52,867 bases of DNA from contig CAYRKW010000018.1 in NCBI GenBank assembly GCA_964425135.1, forward strand, positions 1 through 52,867, written 5' to 3'. Under the pieces are notes generated by a model. It ran no database searches. It saw nothing but the letters and a program-made list of their open reading frames with translations, and was not told the DNA's origin. The translations under genes and the position numbers were made by a program. Positions 33,235 through 41,021 of the stretch are shown here, one piece after another (position 1 is the first letter of the stretch; every line of letters begins with the position of its first letter). This DNA comes from CAYLLD01 sp964425135. GTDB lineage: Bacteria > Pseudomonadota > Alphaproteobacteria > Rhodobacterales > Rhodobacteraceae.

Positions 33235-33947
33235 GCGCCCGCGTCCTGTCGCTCGACAATCTGCACGCCGGATACGGCCAGACGGAAATCCTCCACGACC
33301 TCTCGCTCTACGTCGATCCCAATGAAATCGTCGCCATTATCGGCCCCAATGGCGCAGGCAAGTCAACCGCGATGAAGGCGGTCCTGGGCCTTCTCAACAT
33401 CAACTCCGGCACCGTCAGCCTCAACGGCACGCAGATCACCGACACCCCCGCCGCCGAGGTCGTCCGGCTCGGAATCTCTTACGTGCCACAAACAAAAAAC
33501 GTGTTCGTGAACCTCTCGGTCAAAGAGAACCTGGAGATGGGCGCATGGACCCGCCCCGATGGCGTCGAAGAGCGCCTCGATGAGATGTTTACCCTCTTTC
33601 CCGACCTGTCGGAAAAGCGCAATCAGGCCGCAGGCTCGCTCTCGGGCGGTCAGCGCCAGATGGTCGCCATGGCCAAAGCACTGATGGTCGATGCCAAAGT
33701 GCTGCTCCTCGATGAACCAACCGCGGGCCTGTCGCCAAAATACCGAGGCGAGATCTTTGCGACCATTCAGAAAATAAAGTCAACCGGCGTGCCGATCCTG
33801 ATCGTTGAGCAAAACGCCAAGCAAGCGCTGGGCGTCGCGGATCGCGGCTATGTTCTTGTGGATGGCGCAAACCGCCATACCGGCACGGGCGCGGAACTGC
33901 TCGCAGATCGCGAAATCGCCCGTATGTTTTTGGGTGGAGGTCACTGA
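33231..33947 (+). CDS. livF: Branched-chain-type ABC transporter ATP-binding protein (LivF-like)
   Basis: The second ATPase is 238 residues with Walker A GPNGAGKSTAMKAV (about residues 36-49), signature LSGGQRQMVAMAKAL, Walker B VLLLDEPTAGLSP and H-loop IVEQNAKQAL. The EQNAKQAL ending is typical of LivF rather than LivG. Its ATG overlaps the livG stop by 4 bp, and livH begins one base after its stop. It would form the ATPase heterodimer with LivG under the LivH/LivM membrane pair. Confidence 0.92.
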   Translation: MSARVLSLDNLHAGYGQTEILHDLSLYVDPNEIVAIIGPNGAGKSTAMKAVLGLLNINSGTVSLNGTQITDTPAAEVVRLGISYVPQTKNVFVNLSVKENLEMGAWTRPDGVEERLDEMFTLFPDLSEKRNQAAGSLSGGQRQMVAMAKALMVDAKVLLLDEPTAGLSPKYRGEIFATIQKIKSTGVPILIVEQNAKQALGVADRGYVLVDGANRHTGTGAELLADREIARMFLGGGH

Positions 33948-33948
33948 T

Positions 33949-34899
33949 ATGTGGGACGCATTCGGCTTTGAGTTCGTCAATTTCTACCTTATCCCCGGCC
34001 TCGTTCTGGGGTGCATCTATGCGCTCGGTGCCATCGGCATCACCCTGACCTTCGGCATCCTGCGTTTCGCCAATTTCGCCCATGGCGAACTGATGATGAT
34101 TGGCGCGTATCTGACATGGACCATCATGGCAGTGATCACGGCAACCGTCGGGATCACTATCCATCCTCTGCTCGCCGCCATCCCGGCTTGCGTTGTAGTG
34201 ATCTACCTTTTCTTCTGGACCGATAAGTTCTTCTACAAACCCTTCCGAAATGCCGACACGATCAAGGTCGTTATGGCCAGCTTCGGCATGATGCTGATCA
34301 TCCGCAGCGCCGTGCAAGCGATCTGGGGACCGAACCAACTGACCTTCGTGCCGGGCATCGCCAAACCCAACCAAAGCCTCATGGGCTGGACGGGCGACAT
34401 TGGCGCGATGCTCCTCATCCCAAACAAACACCTGCTGATCTTTGCTGGCACGATCGTGTTCGTTGTGGTGCTCAGCTACATCCTCAACCGCACCCGTATT
34501 GGCAAGGCAATGCGCGCCGTCTCCGACAGCCCTGAGCTTGCGCATGTCACCGGCATCGACGTCGATCAAGTCATTCGCGCCACATGGATCATCGGTGGCA
34601 TCTGCGCCGTGGCCGCTGGCGTGTTCCTGGCCATGGACATCCAGCTTCTCGAAACCACCATGGGCTTTCGCATGTTGCTGCCCATGTTCGCCGCTGCCAT
34701 TCTGGGCGGCATCGGCAAGCCCTATGGCGCGGTTTTCGGTGGCCTGGTGATCGGCCTTGCCGAAGAGCTTTCCGCCTACCCGTGGATCGGTGATGCGCCG
34801 CTGCTCTCACCGGGTTATAAAACCGGCGTCGCCTTCTCCATCATGGTTATTATGCTGATCCTGCGGCCTCAGGGGCTGTTCAAGGGGAGGGCGTTCTAA
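33949..34899 (+). CDS. livH: Branched-chain-type ABC transporter permease (LivH-like)
   Basis: The 316-residue inner-membrane permease has about eight hydrophobic helices. Family signatures are GLVLGCIYALGAIGITLTFG at the N-terminus, the FANFAHGELMMIGAYL segment near residue 40 and the C-terminal ATPase-contact region GIGKPYGAVFGGLVIGLAEEL. The ATG at 33949 lies one base beyond the livF stop; the open frame extends further upstream, but those extra residues belong to livF DNA and were rejected. The stop overlaps the livM ATG by one base. Confidence 0.93.
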   Translation: MWDAFGFEFVNFYLIPGLVLGCIYALGAIGITLTFGILRFANFAHGELMMIGAYLTWTIMAVITATVGITIHPLLAAIPACVVVIYLFFWTDKFFYKPFRNADTIKVVMASFGMMLIIRSAVQAIWGPNQLTFVPGIAKPNQSLMGWTGDIGAMLLIPNKHLLIFAGTIVFVVVLSYILNRTRIGKAMRAVSDSPELAHVTGIDVDQVIRATWIIGGICAVAAGVFLAMDIQLLETTMGFRMLLPMFAAAILGGIGKPYGAVFGGLVIGLAEELSAYPWIGDAPLLSPGYKTGVAFSIMVIMLILRPQGLFKGRAF

Positions 34900-35996
34900 T
34901 GGAAGCCTATCTCGGCCTCTTCCTCTACTTCCTGTCGTTGCTGACTGTCGGCGGCATCTACGCGATCTTCGCCCTTGGCCTGAACGTCCAATGGGGCTTT
35001 GCGGGACTGTTTAACGTCGGCATCGTGGGGTTCGCCGCTGTCGGTGCCTACACCTACGCGCTGCTGACAACTGCGCAAAGCACCTTCCACTACGGCGGAT
35101 TGGGCTTACCGCTGCCCATCGGCATGTTCTTTGGAATGGTTGCATCCGCTATCGTGGCGGCGCTGATTGGGATCATCTGTATCCGCCTGCGATCCGATTA
35201 CCTCGCCATTGCCACCATCGGCATCGCAGAGATCATCAAGCTGATCCTCAAGAACGAAACCGAAATCACGAACGGCCCGCGCGGTATCAACAAAATCCCC
35301 CGCACATGGGAGCATTTTTCGGAAGAACGCTTCTACTCGAGCTGGCCGATGAGTTGGTTCAACACGCCCGAAGGCTGGGAGGCGTTTTTCGATAGCCTAC
35401 CGAACTGGTGGTGGCAGCCTTGCTTTGCCGCGACGATCTTGCTGTGCATGTACATCATCTACCGCCTGCTGGAGCGCGCCCGCGTCTCGCCATGGGGCCG
35501 GATGATGACCGCCATCCGCGAAAACGAATCCGCCGCCCGTGCCGCTGGCAAGAACGTCACCGCGCGGCGCGTCGAAGCCTTCGTGATCGGTGCCGCCATC
35601 ATGGGATTTGGCGGTGCGCTCTTCGCGCAGCATTTGCGTCTGATTGAGCCGACCAACACCTTTGATCCGGCGAAAGTCACGTTTCTCGTTTGGGTAATGC
35701 TGATCCTGGGCGGATCTGGGAACAATCGTGGCGCGATGCTGGGGGCGTTTTTGATCTGGACGATCTGGTCCGCCTCCGAGCTTTTCATAGGCTATTCGAT
35801 CAATTTTATCGGCTATGCCTTTTCGTCCTTCGATACGACAATTCTCGAAACCCGCGCGGGGTTCCTGCGCATGATGCTCATCGGAATTCTTATGCAGGTG
35901 ATTTTGCAAAGATATCCCGGCGGGATTATACCAGAGGTGAGACCCGCGTCGCCTCACAAGGGACAGTTAAACAGCGGATCAACTCAAAGGGAGTAA
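34899..35996 (+). CDS. livM: Branched-chain-type ABC transporter permease (LivM-like)
   Basis: The 365-residue second permease has the LivM hallmarks: LTVGGIYAIFALGLNVQWGF at the start, the NVGIVGFAAVGAYTYALL segment and the SDYLAIATIGIAEIIKLIL loop. A hydrophilic insert of about 70 residues (about 125-195) holds NGPRGINKIPRTWEHF and many aromatic residues; its presence is normal in this subfamily, though it varies in length. The C-terminal contact loop GSGNNRGAMLGAFL is intact. Its ATG overlaps the livH stop as TAATG. Confidence 0.93.
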   Translation: MEAYLGLFLYFLSLLTVGGIYAIFALGLNVQWGFAGLFNVGIVGFAAVGAYTYALLTTAQSTFHYGGLGLPLPIGMFFGMVASAIVAALIGIICIRLRSDYLAIATIGIAEIIKLILKNETEITNGPRGINKIPRTWEHFSEERFYSSWPMSWFNTPEGWEAFFDSLPNWWWQPCFAATILLCMYIIYRLLERARVSPWGRMMTAIRENESAARAAGKNVTARRVEAFVIGAAIMGFGGALFAQHLRLIEPTNTFDPAKVTFLVWVMLILGGSGNNRGAMLGAFLIWTIWSASELFIGYSINFIGYAFSSFDTTILETRAGFLRMMLIGILMQVILQRYPGGIIPEVRPASPHKGQLNSGSTQRE

Positions 35997-36001
35997 GACA
36001 A

Positions 36002-37195
36002 ATGACAAGACTACTCATGGCAAGCACAGGGCTTGCACTCATGGCCAGTTCCGCCATGGCTGACGTAAATATCGGCAACCCGCTCGCAATGACCGGCCCG
36101 ATCCCCGATCTGGTGGCTCCAATGGCGCAAGCCGTTGATCTGGCGGCCCAGAACATCAACGATCAGGGCGGCATGTTCGCTGGCGGCGAAGCGTTCAACG
36201 TGATCCGCGCTGACAGTGCCTGCGACCCGACCGCTGCGGTCGATGCGGTGACAAAGCTGATCAACGTCAATAATGTTGCTGCGATCATCGGACCAGTATG
36301 CTCTGGCGCAACCATCGCTCAAGCCGAGTCCGTATCGATCCCGGCTGGCGTGGTCACGCTGTCTGTTTCCGCATCTTCGCCCGCCATCACCGGCATGGAA
36401 GATGGCACAGACCTCGTGTTCCGCGCAGCCGCATCGGACGCCTACCAAGGTGTAGCTTTGGCCAATCTCGCGATTGAGGGCGGCATCACCGAGATCGCAG
36501 TCTCCTATGCCAATGACGATTACAACGCAGCGATCGCAGCGGTCTTTGCCGAAGCCTTCGTAGCCGCTGGCGGCACGGTCACAGCCAACGAAGCGCACGA
36601 GCCAAACAAGGCTTCCTACCGCTCCGAGGTTGCCACGCTCGGCGCCACGTCTGATAATCTGGCGCTTTTCGCCTATTACGGCTCCGGCGGCATCACCCTG
36701 ATGCGCAACGCGCTCGAAACAGCCGCCTTCAGCAACTTCATCGGTGCAGACGGCATGCTGTCCGACGAAGTGATCGAGCAAATCGGCGCAGAGAATATGA
36801 CCAATGTGACCTTCACAACCTCCGCATCGGACGATTCCACACCTGCTTTCGCAGCATGGAAAGCGCTCGCAGATGCAGCGGATGTACCAGCCTCCGATCC
36901 CTTTGTACCCAACTCCTACGATGCAACCTTCCTGATGGCGCTGGCTATCGAGAAAGCCGGATCCACGGATCGCGGCGCGATTGCAGCAGCCTTGCGCGAA
37001 GTTTCAAGCGCACCGGGCGAAGTGATCCTGCCCGGTGAGTGGGAGAAAGCCAAAGCGATCCTCGCCGAAGGTGGTGACATCAACTACGAAGGCGGCGCTG
37101 GCAATCAGGACTTTGACGAGAATGGCGACGTTGCTGGCCTCTTCAGCAAAAGCTCCGTCGTTGACGGCGTATGGGCTGCTGAACTGATCAAGTAA
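36002..37195 (+). CDS. livK: Periplasmic substrate-binding protein of the liv-type transporter
   Basis: The 397-residue protein has a signal peptide (MTRLLMASTGLALMASSAMA, cut before DVNIG) and a type I periplasmic binding fold. Typical features are the N-terminal GNPLAMTGP, the hinge/ligand region ACDPTAAVDAVTKLI, GPVCSGATIA and the late NSYDATFLMALAIEKAG. Two cysteines about 33 residues apart may form a disulfide. The ligand is unknown. It is the last gene of the operon, after livM, with GGGAG before its ATG, and is followed by a strong terminator. Putting the binding protein last is less usual than livJ/K-first layouts. Confidence 0.92.
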   Translation: MTRLLMASTGLALMASSAMADVNIGNPLAMTGPIPDLVAPMAQAVDLAAQNINDQGGMFAGGEAFNVIRADSACDPTAAVDAVTKLINVNNVAAIIGPVCSGATIAQAESVSIPAGVVTLSVSASSPAITGMEDGTDLVFRAAASDAYQGVALANLAIEGGITEIAVSYANDDYNAAIAAVFAEAFVAAGGTVTANEAHEPNKASYRSEVATLGATSDNLALFAYYGSGGITLMRNALETAAFSNFIGADGMLSDEVIEQIGAENMTNVTFTTSASDDSTPAFAAWKALADAADVPASDPFVPNSYDATFLMALAIEKAGSTDRGAIAAALREVSSAPGEVILPGEWEKAKAILAEGGDINYEGGAGNQDFDENGDVAGLFSKSSVVDGVWAAELIK

Positions 37196-37219
37196 GCGGC
37201 ACCTTCCTCAAAAAATAGA

Positions 37220-37250
37220 AAATGCCGGAGCATCCGCTCCGGCATTTTTG
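37220..37250 (+). terminator. Factor-independent terminator of the liv-type operon
   Basis: A perfect 12-bp stem AAATGCCGGAGC (37220-37231) with GCTCCGGCATTT (37236-37247) around an ATCC loop ends in TTTTT. It lies 25 bp beyond the binding-protein stop. Confidence 0.95.
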
Positions 37251-37329
37251 TATCTGAATCATCAAATTTCGAAGGCGTCAAAATCATCCTTCATCTTTCC
37301 ATAAATACTCAAATCAACCTTTAAAACGC

Positions 37330-37349
37330 GACCGGTCGCCAGACCGGTC
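37330..37349 (-). terminator. Hairpin downstream of apt (possible terminator)
   Basis: Two copies of the self-complementary GACCGGTC (37330-37337 and 37342-37349) flank GCCA and form an 8-bp stem. On the minus strand GCGTTTTAAA follows. It lies 21 bp beyond the apt stop and may end the mtnP-apt transcript. Confidence 0.5.
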
Positions 37350-37370
37350 ACCGCTCCATCAGCGAACCTC

Positions 37371-37904
37371 TCAATCTCCCTCAAACGCGCATAGACTGTG
37401 CACGCCAAGCCCCATCCCCTCCAGTTTCGCACGCCCGCCCAAATCGGGAAGATCAATCACAAAAGCGCAACCGATCACCACGCCCCCCAGCCGTTCGATC
37501 AGCTTCACACCCGCCTCTGCCGTCCCGCCAGTTGCCAGAAGATCATCGACCACCAGTACGTGCTCGCCCGGCTCGATACTGTCCTCATGAATTTCCACCG
37601 TCGCCTCGCCATACTCCAGCGCATAGCTTTGCTCGATGGTCTTATGCGGCAACTTGCCCTTCTTGCGCACTGGCAAAAAGCCAACCGAAAGCTGATGCGC
37701 CACCGCGCCGCCAAGAATAAACCCGCGCGCCTCCAAGCCCGCGACCCGATCAATGCGTTGCCCGATATAAGGGTGCAGCAGCAAATCTACCGCCATCCGA
37801 AACCCGCGGGCATCGTTGAACAGCGTCGTGACATCGCGAAACATGATGCCCTCATGCGGGAAATCAGGGATCGTGCGGATATAATCTTCGACCGATTTGC
37901 TCAC
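37371..37904 (-). CDS. apt: Adenine phosphoribosyltransferase
   Basis: Apt makes AMP from adenine and PRPP. The 177-residue protein is of normal length and has the PRPP-binding motif HVLVVDDLLATGGTAEAG near residue 113. It also has the N-terminal IPDFPHEGIMFRDVTTL signature and the RGFILGGAVAH loop. It overlaps the mtnP 3' end by 4 bp and should be translated with it. MtnP releases adenine from methylthioadenosine and Apt re-uses it, so the pair makes sense. A hairpin follows the gene. Confidence 0.95.
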   Translation of the reverse strand: MSKSVEDYIRTIPDFPHEGIMFRDVTTLFNDARGFRMAVDLLLHPYIGQRIDRVAGLEARGFILGGAVAHQLSVGFLPVRKKGKLPHKTIEQSYALEYGEATVEIHEDSIEPGEHVLVVDDLLATGGTAEAGVKLIERLGGVVIGCAFVIDLPDLGGRAKLEGMGLGVHSLCAFEGD

Positions 37905-38770
37905 AACACCCGCCCCGCAACTGCATCAAGCTTGGCCACAACCGCCGCATCACGTGCGTCGGGCTGTGTGATGATCGCGAACTCCAGAGCGCGGTCACAG
38001 CCATGCGGGCAAGGAGCGCGAACTGCGCCCAAACGCTCCGGCAAACCCTTCACCAGGTCGCGCGCCTTATCCGCATTGCCCATCAGCGTCTGAATAATCT
38101 GCGTCACATCCACTTCGCCATGATCAGGATGCCAACTGTCATAATCGGTGATCATCGCGACCGAGGCGTAGCAAAGCTCTGCCTCGCGGGCGAGCTTGGC
38201 CTCCGGCATATTGGTCATGCCAATGACATCCGCGCCCCATACCTCGCGATACATTTTGCTCTCCGCAAGGCTCGAAAACTGCGGACCTTCCATCGCGAGA
38301 TAAGTGCCAGCCTTATGCATGGTGACACCAGCTGCACGCCCTGCCTCCAGACAGGCAGCTCCCAGACGCGGACAGGTGGGATGGGCGACCGAAACATGCG
38401 CCACACATCCTGTCCCAAAGAAAGATTTTTCGCGCGCGATTGTCCGGTCTATGAACTGATCGACGATCACAAAATCCCCCGGGGCCATTTCATCGCGAAA
38501 CGACCCGCAAGCGGAGACCGAGATCACGTCCGTGACGCCCAGCCGCTTCAACCCGTCAATATTCGCACGGTAGTTGATCGTCGTCGGGCTATGCACATGT
38601 CCTCGCCCGTGACGGGGCAGAAAGACGAATTGAACACCGTCCAGAACGCCCGTGAGAACCTCATCCGACATCTCGCCCCAAGGGCTGTCCTGACGCACCC
38701 ATTTCGCATCCTTCAGCCCGTCAATTTCATAAAGACCCGAGCCGCCGATGACGCCGATTACTGTGTCCAT
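37901..38770 (-). CDS. mtnP: S-methyl-5'-thioadenosine phosphorylase
   Basis: MtnP cleaves methylthioadenosine to adenine and methylthioribose-1-phosphate. The 289-residue protein starts MDTVIGVIGGSGLYEIDGL, the family opening. It carries the phosphate-binding HGRGH and THSP-like region (LPRHGRGHVHSPTTINYRA) and the nucleoside-site segment GTYLAMEGPQFSSLAESKMYR near residue 180, with TNMPEAKLAREAELCYA after it. The start at 38770 has AAGG upstream; an in-frame ATG 39 bp earlier gives an atypical extension. It is followed by apt with a 4-bp overlap. Confidence 0.93.
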   Translation of the reverse strand: MDTVIGVIGGSGLYEIDGLKDAKWVRQDSPWGEMSDEVLTGVLDGVQFVFLPRHGRGHVHSPTTINYRANIDGLKRLGVTDVISVSACGSFRDEMAPGDFVIVDQFIDRTIAREKSFFGTGCVAHVSVAHPTCPRLGAACLEAGRAAGVTMHKAGTYLAMEGPQFSSLAESKMYREVWGADVIGMTNMPEAKLAREAELCYASVAMITDYDSWHPDHGEVDVTQIIQTLMGNADKARDLVKGLPERLGAVRAPCPHGCDRALEFAIITQPDARDAAVVAKLDAVAGRVL

Positions 38771-38857
38771 GTGCCTTACCTTCTTCGTAATTTGTGCCAC
38801 TGCGGCCAAACCAAATGACCCTTAAGAACTGCCTACACCAGCGTACGTCCCGCTCAT

Positions 38858-39466
38858 TCAGTCGTCCGGCCGGATCAATTCAAATACCTCCGAGACCTTG
38901 GAAAAATCCCGATATCCAAGCCGTGCAACTGGCTGGTAGGCGGTCACATCGAACAGCCCATCCCGCACGAGTGTCTCATCCATATGGATACCTGTCACTT
39001 CGCCGATCACCATAAAATTCCGACCGCCCGGCAAATCGACTATTTTGAAGAGTTTGCACTCGAAAGAGGCCGGCGCTTGCGCCACACGCGGCGCGGCAAC
39101 CGTCTCGCAGTCCGCTTTGGTCACACCCGCCCGCTCAAACTCGTCAACACCTGCTAAGAAATGCTGCGCGCTCGTGTTCATCGCATCAACCATCGCATGA
39201 CTGACCACATTGACCACAAACTCGCCACTCGTGCGGATGTTCGACAATGTGTCCTTGCCCTCATCAACCCCCAGCTTATCGCGGCCAGATCCATAAGCCA
39301 GAATGGGCGGATCATCGGCGAAAGCGTTGAAGAACGAGTAAGGGGCAAGATTGGACCGTCCCTGCGCATCGAGCGATGAAATCCACGCAATCGGGCGCGG
39401 GCTGACCATGGCTTTGAACGGATTATGGGGCAGTCCGTGATCTTTCGTACCGGGTTTGTAGAACAC
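38858..39466 (-). CDS. Flavin reductase-like FMN-binding split-barrel protein
   Basis: The 202-residue protein matches the flavin reductase / DIM6-NTAB split-barrel family, which binds FMN and often supplies reduced flavin to a monooxygenase. Features include SPRPIAWISSLDAQGRSNLAPYSFFNAFADDPPIL near the N-terminus (the FMN phosphate region), EFVVNVVSHAM near residue 84 and GEVTGIHMDETLVRDG near residue 155. No monooxygenase gene is next to it, so its partner is unknown. It is transcribed alone and diverges from the acetyltransferase gene. Confidence 0.85.
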   Translation of the reverse strand: MFYKPGTKDHGLPHNPFKAMVSPRPIAWISSLDAQGRSNLAPYSFFNAFADDPPILAYGSGRDKLGVDEGKDTLSNIRTSGEFVVNVVSHAMVDAMNTSAQHFLAGVDEFERAGVTKADCETVAAPRVAQAPASFECKLFKIVDLPGGRNFMVIGEVTGIHMDETLVRDGLFDVTAYQPVARLGYRDFSKVSEVFELIRPDD

Positions 39467-39617
39467 TCGACGCGCTTCCTTTTACATTTGCCCCGTTTTT
39501 CCCGCCATGATAGCCAAGCCATCGGCGGGATCGGTGCATCGGGCCATTCTTGGAACGCTTTGCCGCCAACTTCAAGCACCTGAAAGCGACGAGACAAAGC
39601 TGGGCGATCACAATTTC

Positions 39618-40121
39618 ATGTACGCGATCACGCCAGAGATGCCCGAAGATGATTTTGAGGTCGAAAACCTCTATGATCTGACATTTGCGCCCGGTCGCAA
39701 AGCGCTCAGCTCATACCGTTTGCGCGACGGCGTCGCGGCGTTGGAAGGATTGTGTTTCGTCGCCCGTGACGCAGACGGCATTCTCGCAGGCGCGATTCGA
39801 CAATGGCCCGTTCGGATCGGCGAGAAGCATCGTGCCAGCCTGATCGGTCCAATCGCCGTCCACCAGACCCGTCAGGGGGAGGGATTGGGCGCCATGCTCA
39901 TCGCCCGCGCGCTGGACAGTGCGCAAGACGCGGGCTGGCCTGTTGCGATCCTGATCGGGGATGCACCTTACTATGCCCGTTTCGGGTTTGAGCAGGTGGC
40001 CGATCAGGGGATCACATTCCCGCCGCCAACCAATCCGGGCCGCATACTGGCCCGCGCGTTGGGGTCGAATGATCTTTCGGCGATCACTGGCGAAGTGCGC
40101 AAATGGGACGCGCTTTTGTGA
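39618..40121 (+). CDS. GNAT family N-acetyltransferase (YhbS-like)
   Basis: The 167-residue protein is a GCN5-related acetyltransferase of the YhbS/predicted N-acetyltransferase type. The acetyl-CoA motif appears as LIGPIAVHQTRQGEGLGAMLIARAL, and the C-terminal AILIGDAPYYARFGFEQV is the family's usual beta5-alpha4 unit. The start ATG at 39618 gives MYAITPEMPEDDFEVENLYDL; an earlier in-frame start adds an atypical 37 residues. The substrate is unknown. Its stop overlaps the GTG of the broken EamA gene as GTGA, so the two were once translationally coupled. Confidence 0.82.
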   Translation: MYAITPEMPEDDFEVENLYDLTFAPGRKALSSYRLRDGVAALEGLCFVARDADGILAGAIRQWPVRIGEKHRASLIGPIAVHQTRQGEGLGAMLIARALDSAQDAGWPVAILIGDAPYYARFGFEQVADQGITFPPPTNPGRILARALGSNDLSAITGEVRKWDALL

Positions 40122-40332
40122 GTCCTCCACCCCTGTGGCTTGCGCTCGCACCGCCCCTATTTGTGCAGCTTTGGTCCGGCGACTTTGTCGTTGCAAAAAA
40201 TTGCCCAGCCATACGCGCCGCCGATGGTTGAACTCATGCCGCCAGGCGCATGGCTCAGCATCGCAATGGCCGGTGTTGGGGTGTTGGTGGCGACATGGAA
40301 GTCTTTGAGGTTGTCGAAAAATGAACGGCGTT
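40118..40332 (+). pseudogene. Remnant of an EamA/DMT-family transporter
   Basis: A GTG at 40118, overlapping the acetyltransferase stop, reads MSPPPLWLALAPPLFVQLWS and continues GDFVVAKN before hitting a TGA. Removing one base from the A6 run at 40195-40200 restores VVAKIAQPYAPPM, the usual start of EamA (DMT) transporters. The frame then jumps to ELMPPGAWLSIAMAGVGVLV, which resembles the family's C-terminal repeat. So this is a small EamA gene with a frameshift and a large internal deletion. It makes up most of the 311-bp gap 40122-40432, together with repeat copy B. The call rests on pattern recognition. Confidence 0.6.
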
Positions 40333-40396
40333 CAATAGAAACTGCGCATCCGACTGTGCATAGATTGTGCATCGATTGTGTATGGGTTGTGCATAC
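40333..40396. repeat. Periodic repeat, copy B (five TGTGCAT-type units)
   Basis: Heptamers TGCGCAT, TGTGCAT, TGTGCAT, TGTGTAT and TGTGCAT start at 40343, 40355, 40366, 40377 and 40388, spaced 12, 11, 11 and 11 bp, exactly as in copy A at 8080-8145. The leader CAATAGAA precedes them as it does there. Copy B directly abuts the end of the EamA remnant. Confidence 0.85.
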
Positions 40397-40432
40397 CGCT
40401 TTTCGCGTGGATTTGCGGAGGATGATCGCGCG

Positions 40433-40681
40433 CTATTGCATCTCCCGAAACGTTCTGATCACCCGCCGCAGAACGAAGACAAGCCCAACAACTCCGATCC
40501 CTGCAAACAGGCAAATCCGAACCCAATCGGGCGTCCCGGACAGCTCTTTGATCAAAAATGAAACCATCATTGCAACCCAGAGGACTGCAAAAACAATCGG
40601 CCCAAAGAGTGCGCGTTTTGTGGGTTTGGCAGGCGTATGTTCCCCGTCAAATCGCCGATAATCGCGACCCGGATCAGACAT
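40433..40681 (-). CDS. Small two-helix membrane protein, function unknown
   Basis: This 82-residue protein has a hydrophilic, basic N-terminus (about residues 1-23). Two transmembrane helices follow (about 24-45, FGPIVFAVLWVAMMVSFLI, and 52-70), and then a basic tail, LRRVIRTFREMQ. I do not recognise a family. The next gene upstream (40713-41021) has the same layout and a similar C-terminal LRR plus basic ending, so the two look like distant tandem paralogues. It is the last gene of the hom-glpX minus-strand run, and repeat copy B lies downstream. Confidence 0.65.
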   Translation of the reverse strand: MSDPGRDYRRFDGEHTPAKPTKRALFGPIVFAVLWVAMMVSFLIKELSGTPDWVRICLFAGIGVVGLVFVLRRVIRTFREMQ

Positions 40682-40712
40682 GGGGTTCTCCTAAGGCATT
40701 GGTATACTTGCG

Positions 40713-41021
40713 TTATTTTCCGCGCCACGATTTGACGAGGCGACGGAGCGCAGCGTTGAGTGCAATGATCGCAAATACGACCCATACAATCAAGAACAAG
40801 TGGTCCGGTCCCTCATCGCTGCTGGCAAGCGCGATTGCGAGGGCAATGGCACCGGCCCAAAGCAGGCTCCAGACCGAGAGGAAAATGATGCCAAACCAGT
40901 CGCGCTTTTTGGGCGTCTTGGCTTGAACCGCGCCTTGCTGCGTCTCTCTGCGGTAGGCCTCTACCGCCTCCTCGACTGTTGGCCTCGGCTCATCCGCCTC
41001 GAACCCAACGCGCCGCACCAT
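40713..41021 (-). CDS. Small two-helix membrane protein, paralogue-like
   Basis: The 102-residue protein has an acidic/polar N-terminal 40 residues (EEAVEAYRRETQQ, likely helical). Two transmembrane helices follow at about 44-66 (FGIIFLSVWSLLWAGAIAL) and 73-90. The tail NAALRRLVKSWRGK resembles that of the neighbouring 82-residue protein. Function is unknown. It overlaps the glpX stop by one base (TGATG), so its translation is probably coupled to GlpX. Confidence 0.7.
   Translation of the reverse strand: MVRRVGFEADEPRPTVEEAVEAYRRETQQGAVQAKTPKKRDWFGIIFLSVWSLLWAGAIALAIALASSDEGPDHLFLIVWVVFAIIALNAALRRLVKSWRGK

Noticed and set aside
37262..37456. Minus-strand frame of 64 codons overlapping the 3' end of apt
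   Set aside because: It starts inside apt, has no ribosome site and no family resemblance. The hairpin at 37330-37349 within it suggests a terminator region.
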